A stretch of 10,410 nt of DNA from Thermoplasmata archaeon (GCA_030039915.1 JASHUP010000122.1:1-10410); one strand, 5' to 3'; shown: positions 1-5,860, counted from the first letter of the stretch. A program made the numbers and translations. Notes: generated by a model not told the origin, from the letters alone.

Positions 1-380
1 TCGCCGGCGGCGACCATCGCTTGCGATCGGCGAAGTTCGCGCGCCGCCGCTAGCGCGATCGCGACGGCGTGTTCCGCCACGAACGGGGCGTACGCTCCGA
101 CGTTGCCGGCGAACCGCACTCCCGGCGGGAACGCGTCGAACGGCACACCGTCCATCCCGGTGTAGACCCGTTGGACGAACGCGAGGTGAGAGAGGTCGCG
201 CAGGGACACGCCGGGCAGGTCCCGCTCGACCGATCCGAGCAGCATCGCTTGGATGCTCGCGCGGTCGGGTTCGGTGAGGCCGGTGGCGTAGACCCAGTCG
301 AGGCCGGGGACCGTCTTCTCGAGAACCGCGGCGACCTCGTCACTGGGTTTGAGCGCTACGAGAAGCCGGGGGGGCGTCAT
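1..380 (-). CDS. D-isomer-specific 2-hydroxyacid dehydrogenase family protein, N-terminal part (partial)
   Basis: Reading the minus strand from an ATG at 380-378 gives an open frame of 126 codons that runs off the left edge. The family reduces 2-keto acids or oxidises D-2-hydroxyacids with NAD(P) in the cytoplasm; members include phosphoglycerate, glyoxylate and hydroxypyruvate enzymes. The visible part is the split substrate-binding domain: a start of the form MTPPRLLVALKPSDEV, then a segment FVQRVYTGMDGVPFDAFPPG (about residues 72-91), which matches the family's 'I...G.G.D..D' stretch, then AGNVGAYAPFVAEHAVAIAL, the helix before the Rossmann domain. The NAD-binding GxGxxG motif and the catalytic Arg/Glu/His lie outside the window, so substrate and activity cannot be judged. 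It is divergent from the HAD gene at 482. A weak TATA-like CTTAGTCC (minus strand, near 402-409) sits about 26 bases upstream, compatible with a leaderless mRNA. The family call is fairly sure, the specific enzyme is not. Confidence 0.8.
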   Translation of the reverse strand, partial: MTPPRLLVALKPSDEVAAVLEKTVPGLDWVYATGLTEPDRASIQAMLLGSVERDLPGVSLRDLSHLAFVQRVYTGMDGVPFDAFPPGVRFAGNVGAYAPFVAEHAVAIALAAARELRRSQAMVAAG

Positions 381-481
381 CGATCGTTCCAGGGAATCAC
401 GGCGGACTAAGGGATTGACGGGCCGCCTGAGTATCGGCGGGATCGGTCGTCGCTCGCCTCGCCGAGATATACCGGTACCCG

Positions 482-1273
482 ATGGGGACTCCTGTAGAGT
501 TGTCCGCCGTCACGATCGACCTCTGGCACACGCTGATCTACCTCCCGCCCGACGCCGAGGAAGCGTACATGGATCACCAGCTCGAGATCGGCACGCGGGT
601 CCTTCGCAACGCCCGGCCGATGTCCCCTTCAAGACGACGTTCCGAGGAGCAGCTCCGTGCGGCGTTCGAGCGGTCGTACACCTCTGCGGTCCACGCCTCG
701 GTTCGAGGTCACTCGATCACTCCGCGTGAACAGATCGCGCGAGCGGGGAGGAGCACTGGAAGGTCCGTGGACCCGGAGCAGTACCTGGAAGGACTCCGCG
801 CAGAAGTCCGCACGACGCCCTTCCGGAGGGCGCCGGGGGCGATCTCGTTGTTGAGGGAACTGCGCTCCCACGGTTATCGGGTTGCCGTCATCTCGAACAC
901 CGTGGGCGAACCTGGAGCGTACCTCCGGCCGATTCTCTCGGCGATGGGTTTTGATGAGTTCGTTGAGCAGTACGTGTTCAGCGACGAGCACCCCTGGACC
1001 AAACCGTCGCCCCGGATCTTCCGGTATGCCCTGGGCCTACTCGGGGATCGGGCCGGGAGCGCGGTGCATGTGGGCGACGGGTGGTCGGATGTCGAGGGAG
1101 CGCGCCGTGCTCGATATCGGGGCTCGATCCTGTTCACCGGCCTGCACGCGTACGGGGCCCGCTACCGCAAACTCTTCCTCTCGGGATCACCCGAGCTCCC
1201 CGCCGCGACGTACCGCGTCCGCCGCTTGAGCGAAGTGGGACCGCTCGTTCGTCGCCTGCTGCCGAGGGTCTGA
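482..1273 (+). CDS. HAD-superfamily hydrolase (haloacid dehalogenase-like)
   Basis: A 263-residue cytoplasmic HAD-fold hydrolase. Motif I is D13-L-W-H-T17-L, with the nucleophile Asp13; motif II is the Ser138 of VAVISNT (134-140); motif III is Lys174 in TKPSPRIF; motif IV is VGDGWSDVEGA with Asp199 and Asp203. A helical cap of about 100 residues (25-115) lies between motifs I and II, as in class C1 caps. The residue two after the nucleophile, Asp in typical phosphatases, is Trp15; non-phosphatase HADs such as L-2-haloacid dehalogenases also lack that Asp, but related 'DLWGTL' proteins are mostly uncharacterised, so no substrate is assigned. The ATG at 482 places motif I at the usual distance from the N-terminus. 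A TATA-like AGATATACC at 465-473 is only about 13 bases from this ATG, too close for a normal archaeal start site, so promoter or start may differ slightly. It ends 19 bases from the convergent gene at 1293. Confidence 0.85.
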   Translation: MGTPVELSAVTIDLWHTLIYLPPDAEEAYMDHQLEIGTRVLRNARPMSPSRRRSEEQLRAAFERSYTSAVHASVRGHSITPREQIARAGRSTGRSVDPEQYLEGLRAEVRTTPFRRAPGAISLLRELRSHGYRVAVISNTVGEPGAYLRPILSAMGFDEFVEQYVFSDEHPWTKPSPRIFRYALGLLGDRAGSAVHVGDGWSDVEGARRARYRGSILFTGLHAYGARYRKLFLSGSPELPAATYRVRRLSEVGPLVRRLLPRV

Positions 1274-1292
1274 ATCGCCCCGACCCGGGGAA

Positions 1293-1568
1293 TCACTCTT
1301 CGCCCATGTGCCTCGGCTTCGGCACCACCCGGGGCTGGTCCGCGTCGGTGGGCATGCCGGTCTTGCCGAGGACGATATCGCAATCTTTCCAGTTTACGCC
1401 GACCGTCACCTTCGGGAACGCCACTTTGAGCGTGTAGTTCGCGAGTTTGCCGATGACAAGTCCCTGAGAACCGACCGCCAGGTTCGGGTTCATGACCGAA
1501 AGGTCGCGAGTGAGGATCACGCGCGTTTGACCGATGACGATCCGTTCGAGCTCCTTTCGATCTTCCAT
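1293..1568 (-). CDS. Small beta-rich (SH3-like) protein of unknown function
   Basis: A 91-residue protein starting at the ATG at 1568-1566. The frame stays open upstream, but that extension is Arg/Cys-rich, would run across the acetate-transporter promoter and looks non-coding. The core (about residues 12-70) alternates hydrophobic and polar residues with glycine turns, including VILTRDLSVMNPNLAVGSQG and a later WKDCDIVL. This resembles small SH3-like barrels in which a '...G..G.V' turn is followed by a Trp strand. The C-terminal 20 residues are polar and rich in Pro, Arg and Lys. No catalytic motif, membrane segment or signal peptide is visible. It is divergent from the acetate transporter and a TATA-like TGTTAAGG lies about 31 bases upstream. 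It may be a small binding or adaptor protein; I cannot name a function. Confidence 0.65.
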   Translation of the reverse strand: MEDRKELERIVIGQTRVILTRDLSVMNPNLAVGSQGLVIGKLANYTLKVAFPKVTVGVNWKDCDIVLGKTGMPTDADQPRVVPKPRHMGEE

Positions 1569-1595
1569 GGGTCCTTCCGCACGAGCCCCTGCGGA

Positions 1596-1603
1596 CCTTA
1601 ACA
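1596..1603 (-). promoter_or_regulatory. TATA-like box for the small SH3-like gene
   Basis: On the minus strand the sequence reads TGTTAAGG, centred about 31 bases from the ATG at 1568. This would give a leader of only a few bases. The preceding bases (CCAAACAC on the minus strand) are purine/adenine-containing, as a BRE may be. The match is modest. Confidence 0.4.
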
Positions 1604-1681
1604 GTGTTTGGTCCCCGTCGCGTGAAGCGGGCGTCGTCCACCGGCGCTGACATACCGAATGTGTAACAGAATTATCTCGTC

Positions 1682-1698
1682 GAAAAAGGTATTTATTA
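1682..1698 (+). promoter_or_regulatory. BRE/TATA promoter of the acetate transporter
   Basis: The purine run GAAAAAGG (1682-1689) followed by TATTTATTA (1690-1698) fits the archaeal BRE plus TATA arrangement. The box centre is about 31 bases upstream of the ATG at 1725 and about 16 from the GTG at 1710, which supports the ATG and a leaderless or nearly leaderless transcript. The stretch 1650-1703 is notably AT-rich for this DNA. A short inverted repeat, AGGTA/TACCT (1687-1701), overlaps the TATA box and could be an operator. This is the strongest promoter-like site in the window. Confidence 0.65.
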
Positions 1699-1724
1699 CC
1701 TAGAACAGCGTGCGCCGCCGTAAC

Positions 1725-2420
1725 ATGCCAGCCCAAGCGGATACAATGGACACGGCGCACGGGATGCAGGAGGCTCCGCCGAAAGTGGAAGAGAAACCCG
1801 AGTGGTGGGCGAGCCCGGCGGTTGTGGGTCTGATGGGATTCGGGACCACGACGATGATCGCCGGACTTTCCAACCTCCCCCTACCCTACGGGGCGGGTTT
1901 CGGGAACATCACGGGTGGGAGCCCGATCACCGGCAACTGGGTGGTGTTCGGAATGGCGATTGCCTTCGGCGGGATCGCCCAGCTACTCGCCGGACTCATC
2001 GCCCTGCGCAAGGGGAACATGTTCGCCGGGTCGGCGTTCGTGGGATACGGTTCGTTCTGGCTGGCGTTCACGCTGATGATCAACGTCTGGTTGATCCCGG
2101 CCGCGACTGCCGGATCATCGGTAGCATGGGGAGTTGCCGGATTCTCGTTCATCTGGATGCTCTTCACGTTCACCTTCCTGATCAACGCCCCGAAGCACGG
2201 ATGGGGAATCCTTCTGGTGTTCCTCTTCCTGTTCATCGCGTTCATCCTCCTCGTGGTGAAGTTCGCGAGCCTTGCGTCGGGCTCCACGACCTTCGCCCCG
2301 GACGGAAGCGCGAACTGGGCGGTCGGGGGAGAGATCATCTTTGATGGCTTCCTCGCCTGGTACGTTGCCACCGCGGACCTGACCAACTGGAACTACGGCC
2401 GGAAGGTGCTTCCCGCCTAG
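1725..2420 (+). CDS. Acetate/succinate transporter, GPR1/FUN34/SatP (YaaH) family
   Basis: This integral membrane protein of the AceTr family is predicted to move acetate, and perhaps succinate or other short monocarboxylates, across the cytoplasmic membrane. From the ATG at 1725 it has 231 residues: a polar N-tail of about 30 residues, then six hydrophobic segments, a normal length for the family. Recognisable family blocks are ASPAVVGLMGFGTTTM at the start of helix 1 (cognate of the NPAPLGL motif), GGIAQLLAGLIALRKGNMFA followed by GYGSFWLAF in helices 2-3, and near the C-terminus FLAWYVATADLTN. The upstream GTG at 1710 would add five residues but lies too close to the TATA box. It is transcribed alone, divergent from the gene at 1293-1568. 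With the malic enzyme further right it suggests handling of C2 and C4 acids, though the two are separate units. Confidence 0.92.
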   Translation: MPAQADTMDTAHGMQEAPPKVEEKPEWWASPAVVGLMGFGTTTMIAGLSNLPLPYGAGFGNITGGSPITGNWVVFGMAIAFGGIAQLLAGLIALRKGNMFAGSAFVGYGSFWLAFTLMINVWLIPAATAGSSVAWGVAGFSFIWMLFTFTFLINAPKHGWGILLVFLFLFIAFILLVVKFASLASGSTTFAPDGSANWAVGGEIIFDGFLAWYVATADLTNWNYGRKVLPA

Positions 2421-2447
2421 GTCCCGAATTCGCGGCAGCGGCCAACC

Positions 2448-2468
2448 CCTTCCTTCTTCCCTTTTTCA
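2448..2468 (+). terminator. T/C-rich termination tract after the acetate transporter
   Basis: A run of C and T ending in five consecutive Ts lies 30-50 bases after the stop codon. Archaeal RNA polymerase commonly terminates at T-rich tracts without a hairpin, and this is the most T-rich plus-strand stretch after the gene. Confidence 0.45.
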
Positions 2469-2527
2469 CGTCCCGAGCACGTCGACCGCTGGCACCATCG
2501 CGTGGGTAGGTTGGATCTTCACCGGAA

Positions 2528-2563
2528 GTACCGGCGGGTTGGTTGGGGGACCCCCCCCGGTAC
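2528..2563. repeat. Inverted repeat, 11-bp arms with one mismatch
   Basis: The left arm GTACCGGCGGG (2528-2538) is complementary to CCCCCCGGTAC (2553-2563) with one mismatch, leaving a 14-base loop. The outer 7 bases (GTACCGG/CCGGTAC) pair perfectly. Its position between convergent genes suggests a termination or RNA-stability role for one of them. Confidence 0.5.
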
Positions 2564-2587
2564 GATGCTCCTTCCTAAGCTCGGCGG

Positions 2588-2615
2588 CCTCCGGGGGTCA
2601 TGTCGACCCGGGAGG
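2588..2615. repeat. Inverted repeat, 11-bp arms with a one-base bulge
   Basis: The arm CCTCCGGGGGTC (2588-2599) pairs with GACCCGGGAGG (2605-2615) around a 5-base loop, with one unpaired G. It begins 26 bases beyond the stop of the minus-strand gene ending at 2642, so it could form in that mRNA's 3' region. No T tract follows on the minus strand, so it is not a bacterial-style terminator. Confidence 0.5.
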
Positions 2616-2641
2616 CGTTGACCCTCTCGGAAGTGCCCCTG

Positions 2642-3349
2642 CTAGGTTCGCGAAGCGAATGGCTCGGTCCGGGGCAAGAGGAGCATGATGGCCCCTCGCA
2701 CGAATAGAAGAGCCACTCCGAACAAGACGAGGAGGAACGCGTCCCCGCCGGGCCACGCCAGGCCCGCGGCCTCTCCTGCCCAGAAGACGGAAAAGGCGAA
2801 GATCACGGAGGTACCGCCCAGCTTGAGCCACGGGACCTTGATGCGACGTATCTGCTCGTGAACGAATAAGGCGACGATCACCAGCAAGGCGCCACCGAGG
2901 ACCGCGCCGACCAGGGCCGAGAATCCGTAGCCCGCCGCGGTCAGGGCCAACAGCACGATCACGGTCTCGGTGGACTCGACCGCTCCGACAGAAAATCCGC
3001 CCGCGAATTGGGCAACCGAGGGGGAAGTACGGGGCGGAACACCGCCACGCTCGGCCGCCCGATGTCCTCGGTAGGTCCTGAGCGTACTTCGAAAGAGAAA
3101 GACGCCAAAGCCCGCGAGGACGGCCGACGACCCCCAGAGCAGGTACTCTCGAGGGAAGGCGATCAACGCCGCGCCGAAGACGAACGCAATGACGGCCACG
3201 ACCGCCGTACCGCCGACGGCTCCGAGAGCGCCGGAACGGACCGTCGTGTGATCGGCCGAGAGCGCGAAGACCAACGCGACGACCTCGGTCATCTCCAGGA
3301 CGGTGATCAGGAACGCCGCGAGGAGCGCGGGGAGGTAGATCTCCACCAT
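2642..3349 (-). CDS. Polytopic membrane protein with duplicated E-x-x-E motifs, putative cation transporter
   Basis: A 235-residue membrane protein from the ATG at 3349; a GTG at 3367 would add six residues. About six to seven hydrophobic segments are visible. It looks like an internal duplication: the first half has FLITVLEMTEVVALVFAL and the second, about 105 residues later, FSVGAVESTETVIVLLAL. Each places two acidic residues three apart (E-x-x-E) inside a membrane helix. Paired intramembrane acidic motifs in two repeats are known in UPF0016/GDT1 (E-x-G-D-K/R-T/S) Mn/Ca transporters and FTR1 iron permeases (R-E-x-x-E). This protein has neither exact signature, so transport of a metal cation is inference. 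A basic loop of about 30 residues (near 88-116) separates the halves. It lies 27 bases (9 from the GTG) after the stop of the gene at 3377-3877, almost certainly in the same operon. Confidence 0.72.
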   Translation of the reverse strand: MVEIYLPALLAAFLITVLEMTEVVALVFALSADHTTVRSGALGAVGGTAVVAVIAFVFGAALIAFPREYLLWGSSAVLAGFGVFLFRSTLRTYRGHRAAERGGVPPRTSPSVAQFAGGFSVGAVESTETVIVLLALTAAGYGFSALVGAVLGGALLVIVALFVHEQIRRIKVPWLKLGGTSVIFAFSVFWAGEAAGLAWPGGDAFLLVLFGVALLFVRGAIMLLLPRTEPFASRT

Positions 3350-3376
3350 CTCAAGAACCGGAACCACCGGGTTACA

Positions 3377-3877
3377 TCAGGGTGGAGCGCGGGCGACGCG
3401 CAGGCGAACGACCGAAAGGTTCTCGCGGAGCGCCCGCTCGATGGAGCGAAGGTCCCGGTCCGAGACCGGACCCACGAGCCGGAGGGAGACGGCGTGGACT
3501 CGTTCTCGGTGAACGCGGCGCACCGTAAGGTCGGCCCGGATCTCTCCCGTCCCGGAAAGTCGCACGGCGAACGAGCGGGCGTTCGCGAGCTTCCGCCACG
3601 CGGGGCTCTCCAAGGCGTTCAGTAAGTGCCCCACCGGTTCGGTGAGCCTCTCGTGCGCCGGTTCCGGGAGCGGAAGCCAGCCACCGGGGTGCGCTTCCCA
3701 ATGGTCGACGCGCGAGAAGCCCTGGCTGGAGAGAGCATGCAGTGCGGAAGCCGCAAGACGAAGGAGACCCTCGACCTCGACCACCTCCCGCTCGAGAAAC
3801 ACCGCCTCGAGCCGCTGGAGGAACGGAAGCCCCGGACGCTGGAATGCTTCGTGAATCAGATCCACCTCGATCGTCAC
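3377..3877 (-). CDS. Hypothetical 166-residue soluble protein, operon partner of the membrane protein
   Basis: The reading frame starts at a GTG (3877-3875) and encodes 166 residues with no membrane segment. I do not recognise it. Residues 1-55 look helical and amphipathic (IHEAFQRPGLPFLQRLEAVF), a middle part carries HWEAHPGGWLPLPEP (about 59-73), and the C-terminal half (about 95-163) reads as beta strand, strand, helix, strand, with SFAVRLSGTGEIRADLTVRR and a final SVVRLRVARAPP. That layout could be a small alpha/beta (ferredoxin-like or ACT-like) sensor domain, which is only a guess. It is the first gene of a two-gene unit whose second member is a putative transporter, so a regulatory or accessory role in transport is plausible. 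A long plus-strand ORF overlaps it, but the minus-strand reading gives the more protein-like composition and tight operon spacing. Confidence 0.6.
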   Translation of the reverse strand: MTIEVDLIHEAFQRPGLPFLQRLEAVFLEREVVEVEGLLRLAASALHALSSQGFSRVDHWEAHPGGWLPLPEPAHERLTEPVGHLLNALESPAWRKLANARSFAVRLSGTGEIRADLTVRRVHRERVHAVSLRLVGPVSDRDLRSIERALRENLSVVRLRVARAPP

Positions 3878-3905
3878 CGACCGATCGGGTGCTCGTGTCG
3901 AGGGT

Positions 3906-3925
3906 GCCCGGCGCGGCCGCCGGGC
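3906..3925. repeat. Perfect 20-bp inverted repeat upstream of the 3377-3877 gene
   Basis: GCCCGGCG (3906-3913) and CGCCGGGC (3918-3925) are exact complements around the 4-base centre CGGC. It lies 29 bases upstream of the GTG at 3877 and just downstream of the TATA-like box at 3927-3934. It could be an operator or a hairpin at the end of the malic-enzyme transcript. Its very high GC content makes chance palindromes more likely. Confidence 0.5.
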
Positions 3926-3926
3926 C

Positions 3927-3934
3927 GCTTTAGG
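3927..3934 (-). promoter_or_regulatory. TATA-like box for the two-gene membrane-protein unit
   Basis: The minus strand reads CCTAAAGC about 50 bases upstream of the GTG at 3877, one of the few AT-containing stretches here. The predicted start site near 3904 falls at the edge of the perfect hairpin 3906-3925. The match is weak. Confidence 0.35.
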
Positions 3935-4026
3935 TCGGGGTGCGCGCGGAGCCGCCCGACCCGTTCGTCGCCTCGGTTTCCGGTCGGTCGCGGTCTCACC
4001 CCCGGCAGCGTCGTCGAGGGGAGGTA

Positions 4027-4049
4027 CTCCAATAGTCTATCGCTTGGAG
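4027..4049. repeat. Short inverted repeat after the malic enzyme stop
   Basis: CTCCAA (4027-4032) pairs with TTGGAG (4044-4049) around an 11-base loop that is AT-rich for this DNA (TAGTCTATCGC). It starts 15 bases beyond the stop codon at 4064 and may contribute to 3'-end formation of the malic enzyme mRNA. The arms are short, so chance is possible. Confidence 0.3.
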
Positions 4050-4063
4050 CGGCACGCCGGCCG

Positions 4064-5782
4064 CTAACTATACACCGGATAATCCGGATTCCACCGGCCC
4101 TCGTGAATGCGGGTCCGAAGCTCGTCCTCGGACATCCCCGGAGCGAGCTCGCTCCGCTGACCCTCGCGGGCCACCGCGAACGCGATCTCTTCGACAACGT
4201 TCCGGAGCGCCCGCAGCGACGGGAGCAGCGGGGCATGCGGGTTCTCGCGGGCCGGCGAGCGCGCGGCGAGCGCGCGAGCTGCGGCGAGCAGCATCGGGTC
4301 GGTCGCCTCGCGGCAACGGCCGGCCACGAGACCGAGGCCGAGGCCGGGGAAGACGTACGCATTGTTGCACTGGGCGATCTCGTGGAGCTCGTCTCGGTAG
4401 CGGACCGGTGGGAACGGAGACCCCGTCGCCACGATCGCCCGCCCCTCGGTCCAGCGGAAGAGGTCTTCGGGCACGGCTTCCGACTTCGCCGTGGGGTTGG
4501 AGAGCGGAAGGATAACGGGTCGAGAGACCCATCGGGCCATCGACCGCACGATCGGTTCGCTGAACGCGCCCTTCAGGGTGGAGAGACCGATCAGCGCGGT
4601 GGGATGGACTTCTCGAACGACCTCCTCGAGGCTCGCCCGATCCGGGTTCGCGCGCGCCCATCCGCTCAGCTCCTCCCAATTTTTCGCGTAGACGAACTGC
4701 TCGGGCTTGAGGTCGGTCCGGCGGGTGTGAAGAACGCCCCCCCGATTCACGATCCAGCACCGCTGTCGGGCCTCCGCGTCCGAGAGGCCGCGCTTAATCA
4801 GCTCCGCTCGGAGGAGGTCGGCAACCCCGATACCGGCCGAGCCCGCGCCGAGGATCGCGATGCGCTGCTCCGGGAAGGGCACCCCCGAGACCTCGGTCGC
4901 CGATAGCAGCACGGCGAGTGCGATCGCGCCGGTTCCCTGGATATCGTCGTTGAACGTGAGCATCTCGTGTCGGTACCTCTCGAGGATCGGGCGGGCGTGC
5001 TCGACCCCGAAGTCCTCCCACTGAAGGAGCGTTCCCGGAAGTTCCTGCCGGACCGCCCGGACGAACTGCTCGATGAACCGGTCGTAGTCGGGGCCGGTGA
5101 TGCGGTCGTGACGCCAGCCGAGGTATTCCGGATCGTTGAGGCGGTCCGGATTGTTCGTGCCGACGTCCAGCACGATCGGCAGCGTCCGCTCCGGAGCGAT
5201 CCCCCCAAAGAGGGTGTACAGCGAGAGCTTGCCTATCGGGATCCCGAGGCCGCCAGCGCCCTGGTCGCCGATCCCGAGGATCCGTTCTCCGTCGGTGACG
5301 ACGATCACATCGACCTCCGGGTTCGGCCGATGCCTGAGCAGTTCGACGATCGAGCCGCGGAGCGGATAGGAGATGAAGAGACCCCGCGGCCGCCGGTAGA
5401 TATGGCTGAACTCCTGGCAGCCGGCTGCGACCACCGGAGTGTACACCACCGGAGTCATCTCCTCCAGGTGGTCGAGCAGGAGTCGATAGAACAGCACCTC
5501 GTTGTTGTCCTGGAGCGCCCGGAGGTAGATGTGGCGTTCGAGGTCGTCGGTCTTCCGCTCGTACGCCTCATACGCCCGCACCACCTGCTGGTCGAGGGTC
5601 TCGACCTGGGGAGGAAGGAGCGCGTGCAGTCCGAGGAGGGTTCGCTCCTCGTACGAGAACGCGGTGCCTTTGTTGAGCAACGGGGTGTCGAGGAGGTCCA
5701 TGCCACGCAGGCGCGGAAGTTGGGAGGCCTTCGGCCGGTCGAAGGGAGAAGGGGGGGTAGGCGCGAACGGAGCGGCTTCCAT
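4064..5782 (-). CDS. NAD-dependent malic enzyme, large form
   Basis: Decarboxylates L-malate to pyruvate with reduction of NAD(P)+, linking the C4 pool to pyruvate. The ATG at 5782 gives 572 residues, the length of the bacterial/eukaryotic large form. The N-terminal malic domain has RGMDLLDTPLLNKGTAFSYE near 27-46, the catalytic Tyr of VVYTP at 114 and GERILGIGDQGAGGLGIPIG ending just before Lys185. The metal ligands are in LQWEDF (Glu256, Asp257) and FNDDIQGT (Asp279/280). The NAD domain begins with the Rossmann loop ILGAGSAGIG (about 310-319). This numbering follows human ME2 (Tyr112, Lys183, Glu255, Asp279) within one or two residues, supporting this start. An in-frame GTG at 5905 would add 41 low-complexity residues and lies upstream of the TATA-like box, so I reject it. 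Cofactor preference cannot be read. The family call is very secure. Confidence 0.96.
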   Translation of the reverse strand: MEAAPFAPTPPSPFDRPKASQLPRLRGMDLLDTPLLNKGTAFSYEERTLLGLHALLPPQVETLDQQVVRAYEAYERKTDDLERHIYLRALQDNNEVLFYRLLLDHLEEMTPVVYTPVVAAGCQEFSHIYRRPRGLFISYPLRGSIVELLRHRPNPEVDVIVVTDGERILGIGDQGAGGLGIPIGKLSLYTLFGGIAPERTLPIVLDVGTNNPDRLNDPEYLGWRHDRITGPDYDRFIEQFVRAVRQELPGTLLQWEDFGVEHARPILERYRHEMLTFNDDIQGTGAIALAVLLSATEVSGVPFPEQRIAILGAGSAGIGVADLLRAELIKRGLSDAEARQRCWIVNRGGVLHTRRTDLKPEQFVYAKNWEELSGWARANPDRASLEEVVREVHPTALIGLSTLKGAFSEPIVRSMARWVSRPVILPLSNPTAKSEAVPEDLFRWTEGRAIVATGSPFPPVRYRDELHEIAQCNNAYVFPGLGLGLVAGRCREATDPMLLAAARALAARSPARENPHAPLLPSLRALRNVVEEIAFAVAREGQRSELAPGMSEDELRTRIHEGRWNPDYPVYS

Positions 5783-5816
5783 GGTCCGCGCACCCGCCCG
5801 GGAGCGCAAGTACTCG

Positions 5817-5836
5817 GGGTCAACGGAAGTTGACCC
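5817..5836. promoter_or_regulatory. Perfect 20-bp palindrome, candidate operator of the malic enzyme
   Basis: GGGTCAAC (5817-5824) and GTTGACCC (5829-5836) are exact complements around a 4-base centre (GGAA). It is 34-54 bases upstream of the malic-enzyme ATG and overlaps the start site expected from the TATA-like box at 5853-5860, near 5831. A dimeric helix-turn-helix repressor bound there would block initiation. It is less GC-biased than most hairpins in the window. Confidence 0.6.
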
Positions 5837-5852
5837 TATCGGACCTTCTCGT

Positions 5853-5860
5853 CCATTAAG
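5853..5860 (-). promoter_or_regulatory. TATA-like box of the malic enzyme
   Basis: The minus strand reads CTTAATGG, the most AT-rich octamer in the upstream region. Initiation about 26 bases downstream would fall near 5831 and leave a leader of about 49 bases, longer than for most genes here. The leader would have only a weak GGTG-type ribosome site nine bases before the ATG. Confidence 0.45.

Larger units (their letters stand above)
2421..2641. other. Convergent intergenic gap with a pyrimidine tract and two hairpins
   Basis: This 221-base gap separates the ends of the plus-strand acetate transporter and a minus-strand membrane-protein gene. I see no convincing ORF in it. A pyrimidine/T-rich tract at about 2448-2468 (CCTTCCTTCTTCCCTTTTTC) is the likely plus-strand termination region. 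Two inverted repeats follow at 2528-2563 and 2588-2615, listed separately. Confidence 0.6.

Noticed and set aside
2546..2558. GGGG-A-CCCCCCCC run as a possible assembly or sequencing artefact
   Set aside because: Homopolymer length may be uncertain, but it is intergenic and affects no reading frame, so there is nothing to support a call.
3626..4906. A 426-codon plus-strand open frame covering the hypothetical gene and the malic-enzyme C-terminus
   Set aside because: It is antisense to the unmistakable malic enzyme and is Arg/Gly/Pro-rich without recognisable motifs. Long antisense frames are expected in GC-rich DNA.
4967..5833. A 288-codon plus-strand open frame antisense to the malic enzyme
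   Set aside because: It lacks protein-like motifs and mirrors the codon periodicity of the real gene.
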